From: Aradus depressus | Taxonomy: Eukaryota; Arthropoda; Insecta; Hemiptera; Aradidae | Assembly: GCA_963662175.1 (NCBI GenBank) | Contig: OY759216.1 | Span: 49,183,087 to 49,247,086 of the forward strand | Reading direction: 5' to 3' | DNA length: 64,000 bases | Shown here: positions 43,441 to 55,303 of the stretch, piece after piece | How the letters are laid out: every line of letters begins with the position of its first letter | Numbering within the stretch: position 1 is the stretch's first letter | Translations under genes and position numbers: made by a program | Notes under the pieces: generated by a model | Seen by the model: the letters and a program-made list of their open reading frames with translations, nothing else | Databases searched by the model: none | Told to the model about the DNA's origin: nothing

Positions 43441-44090
43441 TTTGAGGAAAGATTACAAATACTTAATTCCATTCAAAACGGACAATATTTTCTACAAAAA
43501 AAGAGTGGAGCTTAAGTTCTATACCCAGGTTTCAACGCTAATCTAACACGGTCACTAAATCACTCTGGGTAAGCTCCATCAAACATATTTTCAAAAAGTT
43601 TGTCGGAAAATTGGCCTATTAAAATGCCTCCTACTATAAGTACGTGGGAATCCAAATCGGAAAATTGTATTCATAGATGTCCGTCTTCATCCAGGTCCTA
43701 GTTTCACGAACCTAGATTATTCGTCGCAGGATGTAAAATATTAACACATTTCAATTTTGGAAATTTTTCGGGGGAACAATTTTCCCTTTATTTACGAAGT
43801 AATAGTTATTAGTCAGCTATTATTAAATAGGTGGTAAAACAAAAAATTTCCTCTCCCTGTGAAGATTATAACTCTCGATAGAATGTATGTATATACATCG
43901 GCAATAATTTTATAGTTGTATCCAAAATTCCATAAAGATAAAACATATTCAATTTTAGTCAAATATAAATATCGAAGAAAATATTGTAACATAAAAAAAT
44001 ATTTACAATCCCAGACGCATTAAAAGAATATTATTTTAAAAAATGGCGTTAGTGCACTTTGACTCATTTGAAGTAGACACTTTTTCTTCA
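43440..44090. other. Spacer with one short Repeat A scrap
   Basis: About 43863-43930 resembles a module ('taactctcgatagaatgtat'). The rest is unrecognised AT-rich DNA. Confidence 0.4.
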
Positions 44091-44094
44091 ATCA

Positions 44095-44560
44095 ATTCTA
44101 TTTCCCCAGTCGTCTTACTCAGGAACTTGTGCATCCTCATACTAAACTCTTAGTTAAACCCCTCCTTCCCTTCGGTCGATTTGGCTGAAGAGGAATATAT
44201 GTCATCCACATATATATGTATATATTAATAACTTGAGCGAATATAACTACACGAAATTTTACATGAGTATCCCAAGTAAGGACAACAACCATTGATTTTC
44301 AGGGGGGGGGGGGGGTAAACACAAAAACAGCAATCACTGCCGATGAAAACGTATAACTTATATGTTGAGGCAACCCCTCTATCCTTGGAGACGACACCTA
44401 TCAATTTTCTTCAGAAACGGATTAAAATTAGGGGTAAGGGGTATAATATCGAAAGTCCTAATAACTGCCGAACGTATGAACACGAGATTTTGTTAATTAA
44501 TTACGTTACGCTGGGGAAGAACAAAGCCGGTGATTCACTGACGACTCTTTCAACGATTAG
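44095..44560. mobile_element. Repeat A pieces, + then -
   Basis: 44095-44200 carries plus-strand scraps (cctccttcccttcggtcgat). 44225-44560 is minus strand with two modules and the 5' end (attacgttacgctggggaag, gccggtgattcactgacgac). Confidence 0.65.
44302..44315 (+). repeat. Homopolymer run, 14 G
   Basis: A G tract inside a minus-strand Repeat A copy, at the place where the family has a G-rich 'gggagggg' patch. Confidence 0.9.
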
Positions 44561-44929
44561 CATTAGATTAGTTTTCTAATTAGAACATTACTCAGTGGTT
44601 AATGCCTACCTATAAGACGTCTTAACTCATGAGAAAGTCCCACAGACAATTGCACATATGTATATAAAAAGAAAAAAAATAATATCACTGCTTCACACGA
44701 GAAAGAAAATAGCACAACTGAATCCTTATCAGAAAGCTATGATAACAAAGGAGCAGAAACGAGAAGAGCCGATCGTAGCCGAGACCTCCCGGACAATACA
44801 GGTCCACACGACGGCAACTATTCGTCAAAAACAATAACAAAACACAAGCTATGGATTGACGATGTTAAAGAAATTCCCAGATATGACTGACCATCAACTA
44901 CAGGGTTTGAATTGTAGCTTAACTGTTTA

Positions 44930-45085
44930 ACTCATGCCCGGGCTACTACGAGAGCACTCATTCGTCGCTCTCATGCACATGAGCCCGAATATACTGGTCA
45001 GAGTACTAAATTTTGCCAACCTATATGTATTCACCCAGGGTAAAAGTCTTTAACGATTACCTGTCATCGCACAGGCTAAACATTA
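44930..45085 (-). mobile_element. SINE 3' half
   Basis: Reads 'actcatgcccgggctactac', 'gagcactcattcgtcgctct', 'acatgagcccgaat', 'tcttt aacgattacctgtcat', the antisense SINE body. Confidence 0.7.
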
Positions 45086-45524
45086 TACCAACCACTATTA
45101 CAAAACGCGGCACCATTGGCCCTTCTCATGAAAACTGAACAATTATATATTTTTTTTTAAATTGGACTTATTGGTGAAAAAAAAGGGATATATAGTCTGG
45201 CAGAGCCAAAGAGGCTGGGTATATATTTTACATGACACGTTAAATGGAATTTTCCTGAAATTCTGAGCTTATTTCGCTTATTATATTATTATATGTGGTC
45301 CGCGCTTGAAAATCAAGTTTGTTATAAGGCCCGCGCTTGCTCTATACTTTTCTTCACTAAATACAAAAATGATGAGTGACTACAACGTAGATACTTCCGG
45401 ACAACATAGGCACTGTAAAAGGTTCTGGAAATAAGAAATTTGCCAAGATACAAAAGAAACAGAAACATTTACAACATGACTGATTAGCGTAAATGTAAGC
45501 AAAGGAAACGAGCCAATTTTTTTC

Positions 45525-46050
45525 CTTCCGCAGCTATGCAAAGTATAGAAGAAGTTATGTAATCGGTCCGAAATTCGTTGCGGCGTTTTCCACAGAATAT
45601 TATGTTTTCCATCTAGATTCCAAATATGAAAAAAAAAAAGTATTCTGTGTGTCTTTGAACACAATAACTGCCAGATCCGGAACCTTCTAACGACGATACC
45701 TATTGTTTTCCAACCAAATCGGCCAAACGGGAGGGGGTTAAGGATATGAACATAACTGCCGATAGAATGAATATATCGACACGATATTATTATATGTGAC
45801 CAAACCCCATAAATACACAAAATTTAGTGTAGATGTTGATTAGCGACTGTAGATTCTAATTGTAGGAATATTGAGGGTCAGTCAAATATGGAAGAAAACA
45901 TAGAAACGACTGACCCTCAATATTCCTACAAACAAAATTTAGTATGAGGATTTAGGAGCCCATTTGTAAGTTAGCGCAAACGACAGGTTTTGGAGGGGGA
46001 GCGAAAAGTTAATTGATTAATTCAATCTTGGGAAGTAAATTTCGTGATTT
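45525..46050 (-). mobile_element. Repeat A copy split by a small palindrome
   Basis: Begins with the 3' hairpin zone (cagctatgcaaagtatagaa, gaagttatgtaatcggtccg). It carries modules at about 45665 and 45755, then the palindromic insert 45860-45931, then 'aaatttagtatgaggattta', 'ggagggggagcgaaaagtta' and 'ttcaatcttgggaagtaaat'. Confidence 0.8.
45860..45931. mobile_element. 72-bp palindromic insert
   Basis: Arms of 24 bp match perfectly (TTGTAGGAATATTGAGGGTC at 45860 and its inverse ending 45931) around a 24-nt loop. It sits inside a Repeat A copy, close to where 'acaaaatttagt' is duplicated on both sides (about 45818 and 45931). That could be its target duplication or a rearranged junction. 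Too small to code for anything. Confidence 0.8.
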
Positions 46051-46254
46051 TTTTTAAAAAGAAGTAACTTTGTAACTTAAATTTAAGGGATATTATAAAA
46101 TTTCAAAATCTTTAGAAGAAGATCTAAGAAAGTGGGTTAAGTAAATTGTTCCATACAGAAAGACTCTTCTATATGCGAACCTATCACCTACATTACCGTT
46201 TTCACTTTTGCAGGTTAGATGCCAAGATGAACAATCTCTTTTAAAAATAAAATA

Positions 46255-46597
46255 CAATAAAAATAAGGGCGCCGGTAGCTCAGTGGTATGCATGCTTGTC
46301 TTCTGAGCTCAAGATCGTGGGTTCGAAACCCGACCGAGGCCCTTAGTTTATTTTATCTGGGAGGTAAAATAAACTTAAGCACGCCGTCCTTCGGATGGGA
46401 CGTTAAGCGATGATCCCGAGCCTGTACGATGTCAAGTACTCGTTAAAGACCCCTACTCTAAGTGAATAAAAATTGAAGTGTAGGCAAAATTTAGGACTCT
46501 CTTAGTAGGCTCATGTCCACCGGAGTGACGAAAGAGCGCTCTGGTAGTAGGCGATATGGGCATGAGTCATAAAACCTAACCTAACCCAATAAAAATA
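46255..46597 (+). mobile_element. tRNA-derived SINE, full length with target duplication
   Basis: The SINE itself is about 46267-46586. It has a perfect A box (46276-46286) and B box (46320-46330), the complete body, and the tail 'cataaaacctaacctaacc'. It is flanked by an 11-bp duplication CAATAAAAATA at 46255-46265 and 46587-46597, direct evidence of LINE-type target-primed insertion. The head is closest to an Ala/Val-like tRNA by eye, but I would not press that. Confidence 0.92.
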
Positions 46598-46599
46598 TA

Positions 46600-47035
46600 G
46601 GTTATCAGTGAATCACCAGCAACTGTACGCTCACCCTCCAAAACATTTGAAACTGAAAATCAATATATGATTTACAAAGGGACCTCTCCAATAATCCTCA
46701 TACTAAATTTTGTGTCGAGACAATCATTAGATCGGCAGGTATTATTATAAGGTTTTCTGAGTGGGGGCACCCCATTCTCCTTTCCCATGGGCTGATTTAG
46801 CTGACAATCAGTAAATTTCGTTCTTATGTGATTCTGAATATATATATAAAATTTTGTGTCGATACATTTTTTCTATAGGGAGTTATCGGAGTTCACAGTC
46901 ACACAAAGACGGAAAGAATTGTTTTTTAATTTTGGAATCAAGGGATCGGAAAACTTGAAATATCGGTGAAAAATCAACATAGAATTTGTGACTGATTATA
47001 TAACTTCCCCTATACTTCGTATAACTGAGGAAGTA
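46600..47035 (+). mobile_element. Repeat A copy immediately after the SINE
   Basis: Reads 'tcagtgaatcaccagcaact', 'cctccaaaacatttg', two modules and the 3' end 'ataacttcccctatacttcg', 'tataactgaggaagta'. The terminal hairpin is well preserved. Confidence 0.85.
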
Positions 47036-47227
47036 GAAACAATTAGCATCAAGGTATATGTTACTCGTATGTTAACTGTCAAACATAGATCTAGTAACGT
47101 ACTTTTGCATTTCATTGATTGGTCAATTCAGTACTTAAGTATATAAACGCTTTTAGACCAACTATTTCTATGTAATTATTTTTATAGAAACAATAGAAAC
47201 CATGAGCGGAAATTAAGAACATTAAAA

Positions 47228-47615
47228 GTCCTCAGCTATACGAAGTATAAGGGGAAGTTATGTTAACAGTCAGAAATTCTGTTGATTTTTCACCCTATCA
47301 CTTTAACCTACCCCTAATTTCAAAAATGAATAAAAAAGACATTTTATATGTGTATTCAGAACAACATAATGACGACACTTATTGACTTTCAGCCAAATCT
47401 GCGGGAAGGGGTGGAGGGCGAGGGTCTTAACACAAAAACTCTTATTACAATAACTGTTGATGTAATGGATGTATCGACACAAAATTCAGAAATTAATTAT
47501 TGATTTTTAGCCCAAACGGTCGTTTGGTTGGAGGGAGACCCAAAACTTAGTTAATTAATTCACTCTGGGGAAGTATAATTCAGGTGATTCACCAATATTG
47601 CATTATAAAAGTTAG
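47228..47615 (-). mobile_element. Repeat A copy
   Basis: Begins 'cctcagctatacgaagtata' 'aggggaagttatgtt' and ends 'gttaattaattcactctggg', 'gaagtataattcaggtgatt', 'cacc'. One module is missing. Confidence 0.8.
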
Positions 47616-47619
47616 AAAA

Positions 47620-49600
47620 ATATAATAAACTTTTGTAAACCAATGACTTTTACAGATAAGATAGATTAAGAAATTTGGTTTAGGGTCAACACTACCTCAT
47701 ACATACACTGACATCTATCGGCATTCATAGCAACCACAATAATTGCGTTTCCCCTTCCCGCCTTTTACAGGTTAACCGCCAAGACGCAGTTCTTTTTGAT
47801 GTTTTTTTCGATGTCAATTGATTAAAAAATGGTATTTCGTTATTATTTTTTTTTTTACATGACCAGCCTGTGGTCAATTTCAAAATACTAATAATAAAGC
47901 AGAAAGGTTCTTTTTTTTACCGACAAACAGATCTATTTATTTCATCTAAAATGTATTAATTTTCTCCATAAAACTCTATGGGGAGCGTTAATTCACTCCT
48001 ATAAAAATGCACGTTGTTTTTATTTCCTGCTTTACAAAGTTAGGAAATCGTTAAAATTTTGTTTTATTATACAAATTACTATTTTTATGGAAACATAAAC
48101 ACATATGTACATCAGTTTTTGTTTAACCTTTTTAACATAATAAACAAAAAAAACGACAGTAAAACAATGGTTAACATTGCACCTAGAGTAAATAAATTTA
48201 TTGTTTATATTTCATTTATGATTTGTTGGTGACACTAAGAAAATTGAAAAGTCTGTGCCCCCAAAAGCTGTGTTGTTAGCATATTTCTTTGCTAAAATTA
48301 ACAATTGTTTTCCCCCCTAGAAAAATAGTATTGACTAGATAAAAAGACGAGGAATGCAAAACTCAGAATTAACTAATTTACAATCGCTACTATACTGCTT
48401 CTTATGAACGTTTTCTACATACAATTGCATTTAGCATAAATTAGAAATTTAAAAAAAAAATCCCCCATGTTCTCTACTTTCCGGTGCCCCGATTCCTCTG
48501 GTTAAAAAAATTAAATCTTCTTTTTTTATTTATATATGCAAAACAAAAATTTGCAGTTTCAAAAAAATCTAATGTTTGAAAGTTATACCGCGAATTGCAC
48601 ATATATAAACATACAATGTAAGAATTTGAACGACCTAAATTATATTCAGGGGAGCACATTTGATGAAAATATATTTTACTGTAGATCTTAGCGTATAAAC
48701 TGTTTTCTTATGGAAAATCCACCTAAATAACAATATCTATATTTATAATTCCCCTCGCGAATTTTAACTTTATATCAGTGTTATTAAACTATTTAATAAA
48801 TGACAACTACGGAACCAATCAGTAGTGTAGATGGGACTACTTGTTTCTATTTCAGTAACAGTTTTTAGTAACAGTAACAGGTGCTATAAGAAAATAGTAA
48901 AATGAACTAATTAATAGTAAATAAAAGTAGCAACTTACAGTGAGTGACTGAGAGATTGAGAGTGAAAGAGAGTGACAAAGAGAGATAGATAGAGAGAAAG
49001 AGAGCGATGAGGCGAACTGCGCATCAGCCGCGACTAGCCTTGTCCTCTCCCCTCCCCTACCATACCACCCCACCCCTCTCTCCTAACACCCTTCCCCACC
49101 CATCTACCGCCCCCATTCCTAACAACAATTTTTTATGTTTTAAATTATAATTAAATTTATTAATTTATCATTAATAAATATTTTTAATTTTCCCCAAAGA
49201 TATTCAGTTTTTAACATTATATTATTCTTATATTAGCAATATTACTTCGTGAAAATGGAGGATGATATCAACGGAGGTGGAAAGAAAAATCTGAAATAAA
49301 AAAAATAAAATAAATACGTTATGTAAATTTAATTTAATGAAATGGGAAAATGAGCAATTTATTTAGGTACAGGCGTATCCAGAGGAAAACCGCAGGACGC
49401 AAATATTTATAGAGAAAACGAAATAGAATACGACATACGAAAACGAATGCCACTGTATCAAATACGATAAAGGTTACTCTCCTCTCAACAAGAACAACTC
49501 ATAAAGGAATCAACTTCTTTAATGCCCTTTCCCACCCACATCTTGAAAGCGGTAGGCACAATTTTGAAAAAAAAAAAACAATATATAATTCAATTAAAAA
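47620..49600. other. AT-rich spacer with GA-rich patch
   Basis: Nothing coding was recognised. A GA/GT-rich stretch lies at 48940-49005 and a pyrimidine-rich stretch at 49035-49125. Confidence 0.45.
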
Positions 49601-49604
49601 TGTT

Positions 49605-49700
49605 TTTGCGTGCCATGGTGGCCGTGCGGGCTAGAGCGTAGGGCTTTGGTATCATGGTCTCGCCATGGTTTGCGGGTTCGAATCCCGTACGGGAGTGAGT
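49605..49700 (+). other. tRNA-Leu/Ser-like sequence (SINE head or tRNA pseudogene)
   Basis: It contains an A-box-like 'tggccgtgcgggctagagcg' and a perfect B box GGTTCGAATCC with a good T stem (gcgggttcgaatcccgtacg). The arrangement with a long gap fits a class II tRNA. The 5' bases do not pair with the 3' acceptor strand and no anticodon stem closes cleanly, so a working tRNA is unlikely. No SINE body is recognisable downstream. Confidence 0.5.
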
Positions 49701-49844
49701 TTTATTTCATAAATAGAAATCCCTCCCGGGGCCATGGATGTCGTAAATAACTAGATAACACAGTGACATGGCTAATATGCATCGTACATAAGACAACAAA
49801 AAAAATGTTTATGTTAGAGGAATACCCTCTATTCGGTTGAGAAG

Positions 49845-50150
49845 GCTCAACTCTAATTGCTAAAGTAATGACTGTGTTGACATGAGACTTTATATTTAAA
49901 TTCAAATTATCAAAAAGACGATACTTCACGAAATCTGAAGAAGGAAAAGGGAATCAGAGGAGGAGAACTCGACTCAAAAACCCTAATAATGCCGATGTAA
50001 TGAAAGTATCGACACAACATTTAGTGGGAGGATTCAGAAGCCCCTTTCTTTGTATGTCTACTATTGATTTTTACCAAACGGGTTTTAGAGAGAGAGCGAC
50101 AACTTAAGCGAATAGTTCGTTCTAGGGGAAAGTACTCAACGACGAATTTT
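49845..50150 (-). mobile_element. Repeat A copy without 3' end
   Basis: Two modules (about 49860 and 49990), 'atttagtgggaggattcaga', 'gagagagagcgacaacttaa' and a decayed 5' end 'ctaggggaaagtactc'. Confidence 0.7.
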
Positions 50151-50154
50151 TTCC

Positions 50155-50850
50155 TGTACGTTTTAGTTAGATGCGAGCGTTCCACATTAGCCGCCCACGT
50201 GTAATTGCGGTGGAGTGTAGACGTAGTGTGTACTGATTTGTTTTGAGAAGCCGAGTTTATTATTCAATGAGAATGATGATCGTCAAAATGGTGAGTTTGT
50301 TAGACAATGAGAGTGATGATCGTCGGCCAATTAACGATTTGAGTAAACCAAAGCGTCTTTTTATTTACTGAACTTCTGCCCAAACTTTCAAAATGAACAA
50401 AACCAGCACACATCTCTAATACTATTGTGGAACGCGAATGGTCTCATAGACGATTGGAAATTTCGTGCCTTGAAACAAACATTTCATTAATACCACCAAA
50501 ACGATCGAATTTCAGACGTAATCACTTTTCCAACATACTCGTACATATGAACCAAGGACGAAATCATCAATACACTTATCTCAATTTGACCAAAGTTCAA
50601 CTTATCTACTTATTCCCAGAAGCGACATATATATATCCCTAAAATATCTCTCCCCTATCAGAGGACCGGAAGGAACACAATGCCCATTCCCCTAAATGTC
50701 AACCCTTCATAGTAGCTGTGAGAACAAGAACTAGATTAGCAGCTTAAATGCAATGTTTTGTGAACTGCCAAAATAATTATTGAAACTGTTGTGTGATATA
50801 AATATACAATTACTGCACTACGTGAATTTCTAACATATCGCATAGTGAGT
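50155..50850. other. Spacer, nothing recognised
   Basis: A short local repeat (gagtgatgatcgtc / gaatgatgatcgtc, about 50270 and 50310) is the only structure I noticed. Confidence 0.4.
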
Positions 50851-50851
50851 G

Positions 50852-51025
50852 AGTTATTATGACTCATGCCCGGGTTTTAAATACAAGGTCATATCGCCTA
50901 CTACCAGTGCGCTCTTTTGTCACTCTGGTAAACATGAGCCCGAACTCTTCTATGGGAGTCGTAAATTTTTATTCACCTAGAGCAGGGGTCTTTAACGAGT
51001 ACCTGACATCGTATCGGCTCGGTAA
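50852..51025 (-). mobile_element. SINE 3' half
   Basis: Antisense of the body from 'gtcccgagcc'-adjacent sequence to the 'catgagtcataataact' 3' end. Confidence 0.75.
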
Positions 51026-51059
51026 TATCACATAGTGTCAACATAGTATAAGAATACAA

Positions 51060-51510
51060 TAGAAACATTTTTCAATTAACCAACAGATTACAGGCTGTTC
51101 CTGTCCTCCAGTTTTCTTCAACTTCATCCCGATTTCTGTCTCCGATCAACTTCGCTATCTTGGGTTCTATCTAGACCGAAAAGGAATTCTCAGATACAAC
51201 TGAAACGACCAGAACTGAACCGATGGTTTGGGCAGCTGTATCTGTAGCTAAACAGAAAATCCAGACTCGTTGAGAACAAACTGACTATATACAATAGAAT
51301 AATAAGACTTATATGGACATACGGACTTGAACTATGGGGTTGTGCTAAGCCATCTAACATCAAGCGTATCCAATCCAAAGTCATAAGAACAATTGTCGAT
51401 GCACCCTTCTATGTTTCTAATCTCACACTCCAAAATGACCTTTTTCCGTTATCAAGTCCTATTTCCTATACTTCCATTAAAAATTTCCCATTTCTCAATA
51501 TCTCTCTTGT
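51060..51510 (+). pseudogene. Jockey-like LINE reverse transcriptase, C-terminal remnant
   Basis: The sequence reads 'LRYLGFYLDRK' (about 51150), then frame breaks, then from about 51271 a clean stretch 'NKLTIYNRIIRLIWTYGLEL', 'WGCAKPSNIKRIQSKVIRTI', 'VDAPFYVSNLTLQNDL'. This is the hallmark end of jockey-clade reverse transcriptases. Internal stops and a frameshift make it non-functional. The roughly 330 bp after it are not recognisable. Confidence 0.88.
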
Positions 51511-51984
51511 ATATCTAAATGTCAATTAGAAGTCTAATAACTAACAAGAAAGGCATTAACCCTAAAGTTACTTTGTTTTCAAGAGGCCACAAGTATTCTG
51601 AAACTCTCAATATGACTCTCCTAAATGAAACTCTTGAAAAAAAAAATGAAAAACGTTTCACATTCCAAATCCAAGAATGGCTATTCAAGTTTGATCTCTG
51701 TAGAATTCTTGAGATAATTGTTCTCAAGTTCCATTCCAGCAACAGTCCTGAATCACAAGATAAGATAAAAGTCACAAACAGTGCTCCTATAGGCGACAAA
51801 CTGAACTACTATATTACAAATAAGGATATAATAAGATAAATAATATAATTATTATTATTATATAGTCCTATTGACTCTGAACATCTGTCCGAGAACACCG
51901 AAGAAGAGATCTTGGAGGTTAACTTTCTGCAGTCTCGGATTAAGGTGTTTGCTAAATGGTATCTCCAGTACGTCATGCCTTGTT

Positions 51985-52615
51985 TCATCCCCAGTTATAC
52001 AAAGTATAGGGGAAGTTATGTAATCGGTGAAAAATCCCATGCGGAGTTTTCAATGGAATTTCATGTTTTGCGACCTCTAGATTCCAAATATATTTAAAAA
52101 GTCTGGGTACCTATAACTCCCGATAGAACGAACGTATCGACACGAAATTTTATGTGTATCCAGAACCCTCTAAGGACAACACCTATTGATTTTCAGCCAC
52201 AACTGTCAAAGGGAAGGGGAGGATTAGGGTCGAGGCTCAAGGACATAATCTATTAATTTTCAGCGGAATCAGAGGAGGGGGAGGGAAGCTCTAATAAAAT
52301 ATCCTAATAACTTACGATGTAATGAATGTGACCTGAAATTTTATATATAAATTCAAAACCCTATATAGGTGACACCTATAAATTTCCCCCGAAATCGGTT
52401 GAAGGAAAGGACCAGAGAAGGGGGCTCGACTCAAATATCCTAATAACTGCCGATGTATCGACACACAATTTAGTATGAGGATTCAGAAGTCACTATCTAA
52501 GTCAAATGATGTTTTAGCCCAAACGATCGCGTCCAACGCTTTGGAGGGAGAGCACAAACATAATTGATAAATTCGTGCTGGGGAAGTACATAGCCGGTGA
52601 TTCGACGACTTTTTT
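51985..52615 (-). mobile_element. Repeat A, full-length copy
   Basis: Probably the best complete copy. It begins 'ccccagttatacaaagtata' 'ggggaagttatgtaatcggt', has three modules (about 52109, 52304 and 52440), then 'agggagagcacaaacataat', and ends 'attcgtgctggggaagtaca' 'tagccggtgattcgacgac' with a T run. About 630 bp. Confidence 0.9.
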
Positions 52616-52721
52616 TATATTACTAGGCGATTCACTCAACAGGTATGTTTAATTTTTTTTGTTTTCTTTTCGTATTTGTAAAATAAGTAGTTTTACAACT
52701 CTTTTTTTATAATATAAAATA

Positions 52722-52764
52722 ATCGTAGCTTCATAATCCATATTATGGAATATGAAGCTACGAT
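52722..52764. repeat. 43-bp palindrome
   Basis: ATCGTAGCTTCATA (52722-52735) is inverted at 52751-52764, and most of the intervening bases also pair (atccata / tatggaa). Confidence 0.9.
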
Positions 52765-53049
52765 AAAAATGTTATGATGAATGAATGTCCCTTACACAAT
52801 TTTTGAGTTTCATCTGAATGCTGTTATAATAATTATATTCGACCAGAAATCGCAGAAGTGAATTCCTGGGATCAAGACAAAAGGAGACGACAGTCAAAAA
52901 AATCTCGTATTACCACACTCCATTTTCCCTGATTTTTGTCATTAATGATGAAAAAGTATTGGTCAAGAATCGATTTTTGGAAGGGTGAAAAATCATTAAT
53001 TAGAAATTAAATAAGATAACGCCGATATTCATTTTGTAGATGTCTAACT

Positions 53050-53210
53050 TTGTGCCACCCTAGATGAATAAAAGTTGAGGGTAGGCAAAATTTAGAACTC
53101 CAATAGTAGAGTCGGGCTCATTCATATCCACCAGAGTGACGAAAGAGCGCGCAGGGAGTAGGCGATATGACCTTGCAGTTAAAAGCCCGGGCATGAGTCA
53201 TAATCACAAC
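53050..53210 (+). mobile_element. SINE 3' half
   Basis: Reads 'gaataaaagttgagggtagg', 'caaaatttagaactcc', 'agagtgacgaaagagcgcgc', 'gggcatgagtcataatcac'. The 'gtagtaggcg' block is altered. Confidence 0.75.
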
Positions 53211-53811
53211 AAAATCTTCAAATATTTTGAAACCGTGGTGGTGTATCAATTACCCATAAATAAAAGTTTCAGATGCACATGACCTAGGTTAGATAATTCC
53301 ATATCTTTACGTCTATCTACTGCGATCCTTGAAATCCCATGAAAGTTTCATGAATAAAATCGATCAACCGTTAAAACGTTAACAGTAATTTTGTGTGTCG
53401 GGCCCCTCACAACGTCTCTTAACATTTTGGAAGCCAATGTTTGTACGGAGCTCATACCGATCAACCGTTACAGAACTAGTACTCATTTACATTTACACAC
53501 TCAGTACATTTTCCCACTGTGCAAGGGCCTGGCGCGACTTTGATTTAGACGAAAATGAGGCAGTCGGTGACAAATACTTGACCTTATTGCTGAAGGATTT
53601 TGGTTGATCCTGTTTATTTGGGTAGGCGGATGGGATATAGGTATGTTTTTGTCAGGGTGGAGTCTTGGTCTCCTACATACAGACAGGACTCTCTCAAGAG
53701 GGGAGTGTGGGAATGCAGAGGTGAACGGCCTCTGACTGTAAACAACCCCTCCTCGGTCGAGGCTCCTGCCTTCCCATCCACTCCACTCCACTCCAGGGTT
53801 GGGCACAATCC

Positions 53812-53837
53812 ACACACACACACACATACACACATAT
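53812..53837 (+). repeat. (CA)n microsatellite
   Basis: About 12 CA units with one TA interruption. Confidence 0.9.
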
Positions 53838-54269
53838 CCCAGCCCAGCCAACCTAATAACCTACTACTGCTCCTGACAAATACCTCCCAGAGCCCGGATC
53901 CTCACTCGCTCAACTTGACCGTGAGGAGCAGGCACCACTTATGACGGATCGTAACACTGAATATTTCGAAGCCTACAAAAAAAAAAATATATGCTATACA
54001 GAATTTTCCCAGGGCTGTGGCTTAGGAAAGTGTGATCAAGGTTCACAATTTGTAAAGGATCACTTCACATTTCAATATTATATTTTGTAATAAGTGCTTT
54101 TTAATTGTTTTAGTTAAATACATTTTAATTTAAGAATTCCAATTATATATTTATTTATTTATTATATTTAATTCATTTTAGTGTTATATTTTTTATCTGC
54201 TTTCAAAGAAAATATTTTTTTTTTTAAATTGTGTATTTATAATTTATTGTATGTGCATTTATTTTTTAA

Positions 54270-54345
54270 CTGAGGGCGCCGGTAGCTCAGTGTTATGCAT
54301 GCTTGCTTACAGAGCTTAAGATCGTAGGTGCGAAACCCGAGCAAC
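54270..54345 (+). mobile_element. SINE head only
   Basis: It begins 'gagggcgccggtagctcagt' with one change in the A box region (tgttatgc) and a mutated B box (aggtgcgaaacc). It stops after 'cccgag', so it is a 3'-truncated or broken copy. Confidence 0.75.
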
Positions 54346-54349
54346 TAAT

Positions 54350-55280
54350 ATTTCTAATATCTAATATTTGTGCGAATCACTTTTTCGTAACTAAATTTGA
54401 GGAAAATATTTTCTTGTAATTATTTGTCAACTCCTTTTTGGTAACTAATCGTTTTCAATTTAGCTCAAAATAATAGTTAAATATTTTTGTATTTTAACTA
54501 CTTATCAGACTGAAATAATTTTTGAATTTTACTAGGCCTCGTACGGGTTGTTAATTAAAACCATAATCTATAAACAGTAATTTTTTAAAATATAATTATT
54601 AGTTTGAAAACAAAATATGGAACTTTTAACATATTTTTAGAACAACAATTTTTAGAAACGCAAGAATATTTTTAGAACATTTTTTTTCAAATTCCAACTC
54701 ATCATGTAGTCATAAACATAAATAAACCAACAAGATACGAATTCCAAAGGCCACTAGTCCACTCATTGTCCATTGACTTTTTTAAATCCTTTTTATGAAT
54801 TGACCGGTGCAAATAAAACTAGTACACTCAAAATTATTTGAAACAGCGAGTACTTAAACAAAAATAATAGTTAACTAGTGATTACTAATTAACTACATAC
54901 TATGAAATAAACTAATTATATTTAACTATTTTTTTTAAATGTAACTACTTAGGTCAGCGAATATTTTTTTATTATTTAATTTTAACTGATTTTCAATAAA
55001 TATTTTGGCACAACTATTACTTAAAATATTACAAAATATAAATATTTTCAAAGCTAGTTTGGAGCTTAGTTAACTACTTTTTTACCTGTAACAGAAAAAA
55101 AAAAAGTTAGAGAATTCGAAAAACAAATACAACAATTATTCTTAAGAAATTACATAAAAAAACGATGCAAAATTCAATTACATGCAAATCCGTCGTTTTA
55201 TGAACTGTATACCCTTTTTCCGTCGGACTTTGAACATAAATGTCTATTGAAATATCCAGTACGATGCTTCCCCTGACACA
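54350..55280. other. Very AT-rich spacer, nothing recognised
   Basis: Repeated short words such as 'taactactt' and 'aatattttt' give it a low-complexity look. No gene signal. Confidence 0.5.
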
Positions 55281-55303
55281 TTCCATAAGACTACTATAAT
55301 TTT

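Noticed and set aside
44658..44870. Charged, protein-like readings around 44660-44870
   Set aside because: Two frames look equally plausible, neither has a recognisable motif, and both are short; probably chance.
53500..53945. Overlapping open frames on both strands around 53500-53945
   Set aside because: Open because of a GC-richer, CA-repeat-bearing stretch; no motif and no splice support.
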